Positions 1 through 7,298 are shown, counted from the stretch's first letter. The stretch: 30,291 bases of DNA from Oscillospiraceae bacterium (GCA_017828935.1 JAGAUG010000008.1:1-30291), one strand, 5' to 3'. Made by a program: numbers and translations. The notes: generated by a model from the sequence alone, not told the origin.

Positions 1-123
1 ATTATAAAAGTCAGCTTTGATCCCCAAAAAGGACACGAACAAGCTGGCTACCGCCCGGCAGTAGTAGTAAGCAATGATTTTTTCAATCAGAAAACCGCAA
101 ATAAACAAAAAATCATATTCTAA
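1..123 (+). pseudogene. MazF/PemK-type toxin fragment (5' end outside window, 3' end broken)
   Basis: Frame 1 from the window edge reads VSFDPQKGHEQAGYRPAVVV and then SNDFF, the typical N-terminal part of MazF/PemK endoribonucleases (FDP-x-x-G-x-EQ followed by RPAVVVSND). After about 30 residues the family pattern is lost and the frame stops at TAA 121-123, whereas the family normally has about 110 residues. No continuation is visible in another frame of the AT-rich stretch that follows. The piece is less AT-rich than the spacer after it. It is best read as a decayed toxin gene; an antitoxin gene, if any, would lie outside the window. Confidence 0.6.
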
Positions 124-208
124 TATTTATTATAATATATTTTTTATTATAAATCAAGTGTTTTTATAAAAAAATTTTTAGTAAATTTTTATATTTAAAA
201 TCTAAAAA

Positions 209-232
209 ATCGTCTCTGATACTAGAGACGAT
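209..232 (-). terminator. Rho-independent terminator after the yabR-like gene
   Basis: A perfect 9-bp stem (atcgtctct / agagacgat) with a 6-nt loop lies 30 bp past the stop of the minus-strand S1-domain gene. Read on the minus strand it is followed directly by a T run (204-209). It closes the rqcP-yabP-yabQ-ade-divIC-yabR direction of transcription. Confidence 0.85.
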
Positions 233-261
233 AATTATTTCAAAAATATTTACAGATTTTT

Positions 262-699
262 TTATTTATTTTTTGACCTTCGCTGCTTATTATTCAAATG
301 CTTTTTTAAATCAGACAACTTCTGTTCGCTCGTTGTCTTAAATTTTTTCATCATATCCTCAAATTGCTCTTCTTTATTTTTAAATTGCTTTTGACTTGAT
401 TTATTTATTTTATTAATTTTATTTTTATTTTCTTGTTGATCAATATTTCGACTCTCAGGATCTTTTTTATTTAAAACTTGCTTAATAGATAGACCTATCT
501 TTTCGTCTTCTATTTTTATTATTTTAACTTCGATAATATCGCCAACTTTAACAACATCAGACGGCATCTTTATATACTTATTTGATAACTCCGATATATG
601 TACAAATCCTGTCTTTCCTCCACCAATATCAACAAAAACACCTATCTTAATAAGCTTAATAACCCTTCCCTTTATTAAATCTCCAATTTTAAATTCCAT
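262..699 (-). CDS. S1 RNA-binding domain protein, YabR-like
   Basis: A 145-residue protein with one S1 (OB-fold) domain at about residues 4-73; it shows the usual S1 pattern GDLIKGRVIKLIKIGVFVDI, then GFVHISELS and VGDIIEVKIIKIEDEKIGLSIK. The rest is a lysine-, glutamine- and asparagine-rich charged tail with no recognisable domain. YabR-like proteins lie downstream of divIC in many Firmicutes and bind RNA or the ribosome; the exact role is not settled. An SD, taggagga, is at 711-718. An in-frame TTG at 702 is spaced 8 nt from it and the ATG at 699 11 nt, so either could be used; the ATG is chosen here. It follows divIC on the same strand and is closed by the terminator at 209-232. Confidence 0.85.
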   Translation of the reverse strand: MEFKIGDLIKGRVIKLIKIGVFVDIGGGKTGFVHISELSNKYIKMPSDVVKVGDIIEVKIIKIEDEKIGLSIKQVLNKKDPESRNIDQQENKNKINKINKSSQKQFKNKEEQFEDMMKKFKTTSEQKLSDLKKHLNNKQRRSKNK

Positions 700-748
700 C
701 AAAAAAACGATCCTCCTAGATTTTGCTATTATATTATTTTTTATATTA

Positions 749-1027
749 TTATTTAGAAGATATATCTATAAAAACTCTTTCGTCTTGAGAAATAAAATCT
801 AATTTTTCTCGAGCAACGCGCTTTATATATTCGTCGTTTGTTTCAAGCTCAATAATATTTTTATATTCTTCGTTTGTATCTATTTGATCTTGATATTTTT
901 GTTTTGCTATCTCAAGTTGCTTAGTTTGCTTTTTTATTTCTACTTGAGTAAAAACAATATTCCAAATACAATAAAAACAAAATATAAAAAAAATAAAATT
1001 AAAATACGACTTTTTATTTTTTTTCAA
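749..1027 (-). CDS. divIC: Septum formation initiator, DivIC/FtsL family
   Basis: A 92-residue bitopic membrane protein: short basic N-terminus, one hydrophobic segment at about 8-27, then a coiled coil (about 28-58) and the family end motif EYIKRVAREKLDFISQDERV. DivIC forms a heterotrimer with FtsL and DivIB at the division septum, with the coiled coil outside the cell. The start is TTG at 1027 behind a gggagtaaa SD; no ATG fits the alignment better. Its place between yabQ and a yabR-like gene is the conserved one, except that adenine deaminase has been placed upstream of it. Confidence 0.9.
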   Translation of the reverse strand: MKKNKKSYFNFIFFIFCFYCIWNIVFTQVEIKKQTKQLEIAKQKYQDQIDTNEEYKNIIELETNDEYIKRVAREKLDFISQDERVFIDISSK

Positions 1028-1088
1028 TTAAATTTACTCCCTAAAAATTTATAATTTTGTTTTTTAAAACTATATAATAATAGCTTTT

Positions 1089-2777
1089 TTAATTATAATA
1101 AAGCGATACTATTTCTTGTTTATTAACGTCAATAAGTCCTTTTGTCGTCATCTTAATTGACGGTATTACAGAAAGACTTACAAACGCCATATTCATAAAC
1201 GGCTCAATTTTTTCTGATACACCAAGTTTATAAACAGCAACTCTTATTTTTTTATTAAGATCTATTATCTTTTCGCCTGAAAGATCCGTCATCAGCCCCG
1301 CAATCGGCAACGGCAAGCTAGCAACAACTTCTTCGTCTGATACAACAACGTTTCCGCCATTTTTTCTAATATGATTCGCTGCTATTGCCATATCTATATC
1401 ATTAGTTCCGATAACGATAATATTGTGAGAATCATGAGATACAGAAGACGCGATAGCTCCTTTTTTAAGCCCTATCCCGCTAATAAACCCGAGACCATTA
1501 TGTCCTGTATTTTTATGTCGTTCTATAACAGCGAGTTTTAAAATATCTCTTTCTAAATCGACGCCGTTATCCTTGTCCCAATTAATTTCAAATATTTTCT
1601 CGTTTGTAATAAGTTGACCTGGAAGAATCTCTATTACTCTACATTTTTTACTTTTTGGCTTAATATAAAAATCTTTTTTATCAAGCTTATTTACATGAAA
1701 CGAATTATTAACTGTTTCAAATAGCTTCGGCGATATCTTTGGTTTATCAAATATTTTTACTTGTTTTTGTGTTACAACTTTTTCGCCAGAATAATAAACA
1801 TCTTCTATATCGACTGAGTTTAGATCGTTAAGTACAACTAAATTTGCTCTATAACCAGGAGCTACAGCCCCAACATAAGAGATACCAAAACACTGCGCTG
1901 CTTGTATCGTCGCCATTTGGATCGCAGTAATAACAGATTTTCCGTTTTTCACTGCAAGCCTTATAATATTGTCAATATGTCCCTCTGTCATTAAATCTAA
2001 AGGATGACGATCATCGGTTACGAGAATACACCTACTATTATAAGGCGCCTCAAACAAACCAAGTAAATTATTAAGATTCCGCGCCGCCGTTCCTTGGCGA
2101 ATCATAATCCACTGTCCTTTTTTAATTTTTTCAATCGCCTCTGAAATATTCGAACATTCGTGGTCGCTTCTTATTCCTGCTGATATATACTTATCAAGTT
2201 CTTTTCCTAAGAGACAAGGTGCGTGTCCATCTATAAGCTTTCCAAGCTTTATCGCATCGTTTATTTTAGCGTGTACCGATGGACTATCATAAATTACTCC
2301 AGGGTAATTCATCATCTCTGCGAGACCTAAAACTTGCGGATACTTATACAGTTTTTTTATATCTTTTGCCTCAAGGGTTGCTCCTGATTCATCAAAAGGC
2401 GTCGCCGGAACACAAGAAGGCAACATAAAATATATACTAAACGGAATATTTGTACTTGCTTCTATCATATATTTGATTCCGTCAACACCACAAACATTCG
2501 CAATTTCATGAGGATCAGCAACTATCGCGGTTGTTCCTCGACTTAAAACAATTTTCGAAAGCTCATAAGGTGTAAGCATCGTACTTTCAATATGAATATG
2601 ACCGTCTATAAATCCCGGACACAAAAATTTACCGGTGATATCTTCTACTACGTCTGCTTCTGTTTTATTATATTCCCCAACACCAATTATTTTTTCGTCT
2701 TTAATTAAAACATCAACTTTTTCAAGCTCTCCAGTAAATACATTTACAACCGTACCACCATATAACAACCGTTTCAC
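1089..2777 (-). CDS. ade: Adenine deaminase
   Basis: 562 residues, the normal length of the bacterial Ade/AdeC family of amidohydrolases, which deaminate adenine to hypoxanthine and ammonia in purine salvage. The metal site signature H60-I-H62-I-E64 follows FLCPGFIDG, then DPHEIANVCG (88-97), a GHAP motif, RSDHE and TDDRHP; the C-terminal part carries HNGLGFISG and SHDSHN as in the family. The start is GTG at 2777 with ggggcggg upstream. It is visibly less AT-rich than its neighbours and interrupts the usual yabQ-divIC pairing, which suggests later insertion. No purine-riboswitch-like sequence was recognised in the 106-nt spacer upstream. Confidence 0.95.
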   Translation of the reverse strand: MKRLLYGGTVVNVFTGELEKVDVLIKDEKIIGVGEYNKTEADVVEDITGKFLCPGFIDGHIHIESTMLTPYELSKIVLSRGTTAIVADPHEIANVCGVDGIKYMIEASTNIPFSIYFMLPSCVPATPFDESGATLEAKDIKKLYKYPQVLGLAEMMNYPGVIYDSPSVHAKINDAIKLGKLIDGHAPCLLGKELDKYISAGIRSDHECSNISEAIEKIKKGQWIMIRQGTAARNLNNLLGLFEAPYNSRCILVTDDRHPLDLMTEGHIDNIIRLAVKNGKSVITAIQMATIQAAQCFGISYVGAVAPGYRANLVVLNDLNSVDIEDVYYSGEKVVTQKQVKIFDKPKISPKLFETVNNSFHVNKLDKKDFYIKPKSKKCRVIEILPGQLITNEKIFEINWDKDNGVDLERDILKLAVIERHKNTGHNGLGFISGIGLKKGAIASSVSHDSHNIIVIGTNDIDMAIAANHIRKNGGNVVVSDEEVVASLPLPIAGLMTDLSGEKIIDLNKKIRVAVYKLGVSEKIEPFMNMAFVSLSVIPSIKMTTKGLIDVNKQEIVSLYYN

Positions 2778-2883
2778 AAGTACCCGCCCCCATTCGTTAT
2801 ATTAATAAATAAATCCAGTAATATAAAATATAATTTTATTGCCTATTTTTTTATTTTTACCCGAACAAAAATAAAATTTCTAA

Positions 2884-3381
2884 TCACTGGTCTATAATTT
2901 TATTTTTTATAAAACTATGTTTAAGAAAATTATACACTATATCTATCCTGTTTTTCAATAGCTTTTTTAAAAAATTTACGTTTTTAATAAAAAATTTTGT
3001 TAAATTAACAAATATAACTTTAAAAATACACAAAGCAAATTTATATATTGGCCTTACTATAGTCCTTAAAAATAAATTAATAACAAAAACTATTAATTTA
3101 ACAACAAAATTGCTAACAGATAATTTATATAATATAAAACCTATCAGTTGGCCAATTAATATAAATAATCTAATTTGACCGTAACTTATATTTATCAAAA
3201 AACTATAACTAAAAATTGCCGAGATACAAAAAAACAATATATCTTCTATGAATACAAAAATATTATTATGTTTTACTAATAATCTAAGTATTTTAAAAAC
3301 ATCAAAAACAAAACCCAATATAACGCCCAATAAAATAGATCTTAAAAAAAATATCAACTGTTCGCTAATTATTATATTCAA
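2884..3381 (-). CDS. yabQ: Spore cortex biosynthesis protein YabQ
   Basis: 165 residues with about four hydrophobic segments (roughly 8-28, 43-64, 70-87, 92-107) and the family start FFLRSILLGVILGFVFDVFK. YabQ is an integral membrane protein made in the mother cell and needed for cortex formation in Bacillus; it is present only in spore formers. The C-terminal third is basic and AT-biased. The start is TTG at 3381 behind aggag. yabP lies directly upstream on the same strand with a 27-nt gap. Confidence 0.85.
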   Translation of the reverse strand: MNIIISEQLIFFLRSILLGVILGFVFDVFKILRLLVKHNNIFVFIEDILFFCISAIFSYSFLINISYGQIRLFILIGQLIGFILYKLSVSNFVVKLIVFVINLFLRTIVRPIYKFALCIFKVIFVNLTKFFIKNVNFLKKLLKNRIDIVYNFLKHSFIKNKIIDQ

Positions 3382-3408
3382 AAATATTTACTCCTATTTT
3401 TAATTTTT

Positions 3409-3690
3409 TTATTTTATAATTTTAGCCCAAAAATTCTTATTTTTATTTTTCGAAAAATTGTCATATAATATATTATTTACTGTCCCTTCGATACTAACGT
3501 CGCCTGTTTCAACGCTAAATTTATTTATTTTAAGATCTGAACCCTTGATAATTAAACTTCCCAACGTTGTAATCATCGAAACTGTATTATCATCAAAATT
3601 ATCAATATCTTTAACTCCGGATATCATAATTTTTTTTCTGTTTTCTAAAATTATATTTTGAGAAGCTTTTGTATAATTATTTTGATTCAT
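3409..3690 (-). CDS. yabP: Sporulation protein YabP
   Basis: 93 residues of the YabP/YqfC family: LENRKKIMISGVKDIDNFDD, then VSMITTLGSLIIKGSDLKI and VETGDVSIEG. YabP is needed for engulfment-stage assembly in Bacillus and is a mother-cell protein. The frame is open to a TTG at 3702, but the SD (aaggaga, 3703-3709) abuts that codon, so the ATG at 3690, which also starts the conserved part, is the likely start. It sits in the conserved order rqcP-yabP-yabQ. Confidence 0.85.
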   Translation of the reverse strand: MNQNNYTKASQNIILENRKKIMISGVKDIDNFDDNTVSMITTLGSLIIKGSDLKINKFSVETGDVSIEGTVNNILYDNFSKNKNKNFWAKIIK

Positions 3691-3711
3691 AAAAACTATC
3701 AATCTCCTTCA

Positions 3712-3765
3712 AGATAACATAAAACATAATAAAAATTTATATTATTATTAATTTTTATGTTATCT
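3712..3765. repeat. 13-bp inverted repeat in the yabP upstream region
   Basis: agataacataaaa (3712-3724) and its exact complement ttttatgttatct (3753-3765) flank a 28-nt AT-rich centre with a second small pairing (aaaaatt / aattttt). No clear T run follows on either strand, so it is not an obvious terminator. It lies just before the yabP SD and could be an RNA hairpin in the yabP leader or a binding site. Confidence 0.5.
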
Positions 3766-3812
3766 CAAAAGATTTTATTCTTAATTTTATTATAATTTTA
3801 TTTTATATATTT

Positions 3813-4052
3813 TTAAATAATTATATAATTATTTTGTGCGTTTTCTTTTGTTGTATGTTCGTTTAAGTTAATAACTTTAATTCTTGTAATTTTACTTCCC
3901 ATCGAAATTTCTATAATATCGTCTATTTTTACAACATAAGACGCTTTAGCGATTTTATTATTAACTGTTATTTTTTTTGCGTCACAAACTTCGTTAGCAA
4001 CGCTACGACGTTTTATAATTCTCGAAACTTTTAAAAATTTATCTAATCTCAT
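3813..4052 (-). CDS. rqcP: S4-domain ribosome-associated protein RqcP (YabO)
   Basis: 79 residues, nearly all S4 RNA-binding domain: MRLDKFLKVSRIIKRRSVAN, then a short loop and VVKIDDIIEISMG. RqcP works with RqcH in ribosome quality control in Firmicutes, assisting alanine tailing on obstructed 50S subunits; the two conserved arginines near residues 2 and 16 are present. The frame extends to a GTG at 4070, but that stretch covers the region where the SD should be, and the family always starts at MRLDK, so ATG 4052 is chosen. It is first in the yabP-yabQ-divIC order. Confidence 0.85.
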   Translation of the reverse strand: MRLDKFLKVSRIIKRRSVANEVCDAKKITVNNKIAKASYVVKIDDIIEISMGSKITRIKVINLNEHTTKENAQNNYIII

Positions 4053-4135
4053 TTGTAATCTCAACCCCACTTATCAAAAACTAAAACAAAATCATATAAT
4101 ATAATAATAATTCTTAGAAAGGAGTGGCTCCCAAA

Positions 4136-4309
4136 ATGGATAAATGTTACGGCGAGCGATTAATAACAGTCGCAACAGCTATTGTTTTTAAACTCGCTCA
4201 AGATCTAGACCCCGACCAACTTGGAATTATGGGCGATTTATTTTCTATTATTGGAGATCAACTTGGCTTATTAGCTGGAACAAAAGAAGCTTATAACGAC
4301 TGTCATTAA
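4136..4309 (+). CDS. Small conserved protein, DUF6774-like
   Basis: 57 residues starting MDKCYGERLITVATAI behind a strong SD (aaaggag, 4118-4124, 11-nt spacer). It is a helical protein with no signal peptide. The layout (N-terminal M-D-x-C, hydrophobic first helix, then a second helix GDLFSIIGDQLGLLAG) resembles the small Clostridia proteins grouped as DUF6774, whose function is unknown; the match is from memory and moderate. It is one of only three intact plus-strand genes in the window and ends 12 bp from the convergent kinase-like gene. Confidence 0.65.
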   Translation: MDKCYGERLITVATAIVFKLAQDLDPDQLGIMGDLFSIIGDQLGLLAGTKEAYNDCH

Positions 4310-4321
4310 AAATTTTGTTTT

Positions 4322-5113
4322 TTACAAAAAATCTTCAGCCGGTTGTATCTCTAATTTATTAAATTTTTTTATTGGGACTGTAATCGTCCTAACTATTCTA
4401 TCTTGTTTTACACCACTAACTAAAATTCCGTTGTAATATCCTATTAATAAATCTAACATATTTTTGTGGTTTTCGCTTATATATTGATTTATATCTATAT
4501 CTCGTTTATTATTAATAACATCATAAGCAACTTGCATCACAAAAAAATTGCTATTTTCTAAATTTCCAAAATTATCTCTCGACGCTCTAATTAATATTTT
4601 AGCTTTTTGATTTCGATTTTTTGCACCTTCGATATATTTTATTGCCAAATCGATCAGATCAGAAAATATCAAAAACAAGTGACTTGATTTTATTTTAGAT
4701 CCTCTCAAATCAGCAACAACATCCAAAGTTATATTTTTATAATAACATTCTCTAACTTTTTTTCTAAGTAACATATTTACAATATCGTCGCCAACATAAA
4801 AAGTCATATCGCTTATATCAACAGTATCTTTTAGACAATTTAATATTTCTGTTTTTAAATTTTCGTCATAATCTTTATTATTATTTAAAATTAAAAAACA
4901 ATCTATTTGATGTCTTAAATTTTTTTGTAGCGCCTTTATAAAATTCTTACTTTTTTCGAAAGAAACAGCTTCGATATGTGTTTGTTCGATTAAGTTATTT
5001 AGCTCTTTATCTAAATTTTTATATTTATTATTTAAATATTTAGTTTTATAAACAAATATAAAAATCCAACTAAAATATATAAATATAACTGTCGAAATAA
5101 AATATATATCCAT
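4322..5113 (-). CDS. Membrane-anchored degenerate histidine-kinase-like protein (AgrC/Spo0B type)
   Basis: 263 residues: one N-terminal membrane segment (about 4-21), a charged coiled helix (25-45), a dimerisation-like helix with LRHQIDCFLIL (H68 as possible phospho-acceptor), then GDDIVNMLLRKKVRE at 108-122, which matches the X-region of AgrC/GHKL kinases. The expected N-box appears only as FSDLIDLAIKY (150-160) without the key asparagine, and no glycine-rich G boxes are visible, so ATP binding is doubtful. It may be a phosphotransferase of the Spo0B kind, or a scaffold. No response regulator gene is adjacent. Assignment is by pattern only. Confidence 0.45.
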   Translation of the reverse strand: MDIYFISTVIFIYFSWIFIFVYKTKYLNNKYKNLDKELNNLIEQTHIEAVSFEKSKNFIKALQKNLRHQIDCFLILNNNKDYDENLKTEILNCLKDTVDISDMTFYVGDDIVNMLLRKKVRECYYKNITLDVVADLRGSKIKSSHLFLIFSDLIDLAIKYIEGAKNRNQKAKILIRASRDNFGNLENSNFFVMQVAYDVINNKRDIDINQYISENHKNMLDLLIGYYNGILVSGVKQDRIVRTITVPIKKFNKLEIQPAEDFL

Positions 5114-5160
5114 CTTCTAAATCCGCCCTCAGTTGTTTTTATATTATATTTATTATTTTA

Positions 5161-5200
5161 AATGGCTACTGACTATAAAACTTTATAATCAGTAACCATT
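5161..5200 (-). terminator. Stem-loop downstream of rpsR
   Basis: aatggctactga (5161-5172) pairs with tcagtaaccatt (5189-5200) with one mismatch. It lies about 100 bp past rpsR and is the only strong hairpin there. The T run is on the plus-strand side (5199-5204), the minus-strand tail being only moderately U-rich, so it may act in both directions or mainly on plus-strand transcripts. Confidence 0.45.
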
Positions 5201-5300
5201 TTTTGTAATCTATAATTTGTAATCTATTCGTTAATATTAAAAATTAAATTTTTTATTATTAAATTTTTTAGTTAAAATATTATATAGTTAATTAATTTAT

Positions 5301-5558
5301 TTACTCGCTAACATACGGAAGAAGCGCTAGTTGTCTAGCTCTTTTTATTGCCGTTGTAAGCTCTCTTTGGTGAGAAGCGCAAACCCCAGTAACTCTTCTC
5401 GGCAAGATCTTAGCCCGATCCGAAATATAACGTCTTAATTTTTGAACGTCTTTGTAATCTATAGTTTCCGACTTGTTAACACAAAAATTACAAACTTTCT
5501 TACGGTTTCTTCTCATCATATTCCTCTCGCTACGATCTGCATTAGAATTTCTTTGCAT
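5301..5558 (-). CDS. rpsR: 30S ribosomal protein bS18
   Basis: 85 residues with the zinc-type cysteines VCNFC and a later VCASHQ, and the S18 core IDYKDVQKLRRYISDRAKILPRR. S18 binds the platform of the 30S subunit together with S6. The frame opens at a TTG at 5564, but ATG 5558 is spaced 9 nt from the GAGGAGG SD and is preferred. It is the last gene of rpsF-ssb-rpsR, 29 bp after ssb. Confidence 0.95.
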   Translation of the reverse strand: MQRNSNADRSERNMMRRNRKKVCNFCVNKSETIDYKDVQKLRRYISDRAKILPRRVTGVCASHQRELTTAIKRARQLALLPYVSE

Positions 5559-5593
5559 CCACAAAAACCTCCTCTCTTGTTTTTTATATTTTA

Positions 5594-6076
5594 TTAAAAC
5601 GGTAAGTCATCATCGTCTTCAATTTCTTCAAAACTACCGGTATCTAAATTTTCAAACGAACCAACACCAGCTTCAGAAGCTACGCTACCAACACCCGAAG
5701 GTGCAAAGCCAGCTGAAACACTTGGTTGCCCAGCGTTATAAAGACCCGATGAGGCCGCCTTCTCTCCTGTAAAGCTAACGTTCTCAGCAATAATTTCGCT
5801 AATCCTTTGCTTCGCTCCGTTTTTGTCAATATACTCTCTATTTTCTAACCTGCCGTCTATTAAAATACAATTTCCTTTTTTGAAATACTTACAAATAAAT
5901 TCTGCTTGACCTCTCCAAGCAACAACATTAAAAAAATCCGTCAGTCTTTCTCCGTTTTTATTAGTATAAGAACGGTTTACTGCTACAGAAAAGCTTGTCA
6001 CAGAAACATTTGTCGGCGTATTTCTAAGTTCTGGGTCAGCTGTAAGCCTACCCATTATTACTATCCTACAATACAT
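5594..6076 (-). CDS. ssb: Single-stranded DNA-binding protein
   Basis: 160 residues: OB-fold at about 1-105 (RIVIMGRLTADPELRNT, FFNVVAWRGQAEFICKY, KGNCILIDGRLENREY), then a glycine/serine/alanine-rich linker and the acidic tip DDDDLPF that docks replication and repair enzymes. The start is ATG at 6076; a GTG two codons upstream overlaps the weak SD. It sits between rpsF and rpsR, as in most Firmicutes. Confidence 0.95.
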   Translation of the reverse strand: MYCRIVIMGRLTADPELRNTPTNVSVTSFSVAVNRSYTNKNGERLTDFFNVVAWRGQAEFICKYFKKGNCILIDGRLENREYIDKNGAKQRISEIIAENVSFTGEKAASSGLYNAGQPSVSAGFAPSGVGSVASEAGVGSFENLDTGSFEEIEDDDDLPF

Positions 6077-6128
6077 AAACACTGCCCCGTCTTGTTAAAT
6101 AAAATTTTTGTTAATAAATAATTTTATA

Positions 6129-6419
6129 TTAGTCTTTTTTTATTATTAGAGAACGAAGTATCCCATCTGTAATTTTATAAACTCTGTCGAGTTCCGCTGG
6201 GAACTTTGCGTCGCTAGTAAAGTTAATTAAGACATAATATCCTTCTCTTTGATCGTCAATTTCGTAAGCCAACTTACGCTTACCCCACTCTTCGATCTCT
6301 CCATCGATAGTCGCGTTGGTTTCGATAAGATTTTTAAATTTCTCAACAAGAGAAGCTATTCCTTCTTCCCCTAATTTTGTACTAATAACCATCACTGTCT
6401 CGTAAGATATTTTTGTCAA
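6129..6419 (-). CDS. rpsF: 30S ribosomal protein bS6
   Basis: 96 residues with the S6 pattern: ISYETVMVIST, GEIEEWGKRKLAYEI, EGYYVLINFTS, and ITDGILRSLIIKKD. S6 pairs with S18 on the 30S platform. The frame extends to a GTG at 6428, but that codon is part of the SD (aaggaggtg); the TTG at 6419 is spaced 7 nt from it and starts the conserved sequence. First gene of rpsF-ssb-rpsR, with its own promoter at 6558-6586. Confidence 0.95.
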   Translation of the reverse strand: MTKISYETVMVISTKLGEEGIASLVEKFKNLIETNATIDGEIEEWGKRKLAYEIDDQREGYYVLINFTSDAKFPAELDRVYKITDGILRSLIIKKD

Positions 6420-6438
6420 ACTCAGCACCTCCTTCTGG

Positions 6439-6469
6439 CCTTTTGACCCGTTTATTAAAACGAGTAAGG
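6439..6469 (-). promoter_or_regulatory. Hairpin in the rpsF leader, directly before the SD
   Basis: On the minus strand actcgttt pairs with aaacgggt (8 bp including one G-U) around a 4-nt loop, with cctt/aagg able to extend the base over a small bulge. It ends a few nucleotides before the aaggaggtg SD. S6:S18 autoregulation through a leader RNA is known in some bacteria; whether this hairpin is that element is not shown by sequence alone. Confidence 0.35.
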
Positions 6470-6557
6470 ATTTTAATATTTAAATATTAAAATATTAAAT
6501 AAATACAAATAAAATTAAAATTCAAAAAACAATTTTCGAAATTTAATTTATATAAAT

Positions 6558-6586
6558 ATTATATCATTATTCAAAATATTCGTCAA
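6558..6586 (-). promoter_or_regulatory. Sigma-A promoter of rpsF-ssb-rpsR
   Basis: Read on the minus strand: -35 TTGACG (6581-6586), a 17-nt spacer, and -10 TATAAT (6558-6563). It faces rpsF and gives a leader of about 130 nt that contains the hairpin at 6439-6469. Confidence 0.85.
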
Positions 6587-6632
6587 CTTTTTTTATAAAA
6601 TTATTATAAAAAAAATTTTATAATAGACATAA

Positions 6633-6708
6633 AATTCCCCCGCTATTGTAAGACCCTACAAAAAAATCATATATTTTTTAGAGTCTCACGATAAAATACG
6701 GAGGAATT
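6633..6708 (-). terminator. Long imperfect hairpin after the SASP gene
   Basis: aattcccccg (6633-6642) pairs with cggaggaatt (6699-6708) with one mismatch, attgtaagac pairs with gtctcacgat inside it, and a6/t6 pairing closes the middle. The 76-nt arm structure lies between the SASP stop and the rpsF promoter. The minus-strand tail ttttatg is a weak U tract. Most likely a terminator of the SASP transcript; a small structured RNA is possible. Confidence 0.5.
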
Positions 6709-6753
6709 GTATTAATTTTATATTTCTAAAATAACTAATATTTTTTTAATAAT

Positions 6754-6957
6754 TTATTTTTTTATAGAACTTTCATAAGATTCTATCATCTTTTTAACCA
6801 TTCGTCCACCAATTGAACCAGCTTGTTTAGCAGTAAGATCTCCGTTATAACCTTGTTCTTTTAAGTTTACGCCAACTTCCTGTGCTGCTTCCATCTTGAA
6901 TTTATCTAAAGCCTCTCTAGCGCCCGGTACTACAATTTTATTTCCTTTTGAAGCCAT
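6754..6957 (-). CDS. Alpha/beta-type small acid-soluble spore protein
   Basis: 67 residues with the SASP pattern: short N-terminus, REALDKFKMEAAQEVGVNL (contains the germination protease region), then QGYNGDLTAKQAGSIGGRMVKKMIE. Such proteins coat and protect DNA in the forespore and are degraded at germination. ATG 6957 follows an AAGGGG SD; an upstream GTG overlaps the SD. Transcription is expected from a forespore sigma factor, but no clear sigma-G promoter was recognised upstream. It stands alone between two hairpins. Confidence 0.9.
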   Translation of the reverse strand: MASKGNKIVVPGAREALDKFKMEAAQEVGVNLKEQGYNGDLTAKQAGSIGGRMVKKMIESYESSIKK

Positions 6958-7007
6958 TTTTAACACCCCTTTTCAAATTAAAATAAACTAAAACTAAAAA
7001 TTTTAAT

Positions 7008-7061
7008 TTAAAGCAAAGTTAATCTATATAAAAATATTTTTATAGTTTTCCTTTGCTTTAA
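7008..7061. repeat. 11-bp inverted repeat upstream of the SASP gene
   Basis: ttaaagcaaag (7008-7018) and ctttgctttaa (7051-7061) are exact complements, with a further AT-rich pairing inside. It lies in the 341-nt gap between the SASP and holin genes. That gap otherwise holds only the hairpin at 7136-7165 and AT-rich sequence. The function of the repeat is unknown. Confidence 0.5.
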
Positions 7062-7135
7062 TATTATTAACTGTTTTATAAAAATTTACTCAAGTAAATT
7101 AATTCCAAAAACAAAAAAATTTTTAGAAATTTTTT

Positions 7136-7165
7136 AAAGTTGCTTTTTAAATAGCAACTTTTTTT
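7136..7165 (+). terminator. Terminator-like hairpin on the plus strand
   Basis: aaagttgct (7136-7144) pairs with agcaacttt (7153-7161) and is followed on the plus strand by a T run to 7165. No plus-strand gene precedes it, so it may be an attenuator in the leader of the holin-amidase pair or a relic of a lost gene. Confidence 0.5.
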
Positions 7166-7298
7166 AAAAACAGCGTTATTATTGAGGGGCTAAAAAAACA
7201 AGAGAAGCAACTTAACAAAATATTATTTTTTATTTTTAAAAATAGCTCGAAGCGCTTAATTTATATAATAAATTATAATTATCCGAGGTGTTACAAAG

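Noticed and set aside
2778..2883. Purine riboswitch upstream of adenine deaminase
   Set aside because: The spacer shows no recognisable three-helix purine aptamer.
5473..5772. Plus-strand ORF over rpsR and ssb
   Set aside because: It is a shadow of two certain genes on the other strand and has no SD or family pattern.
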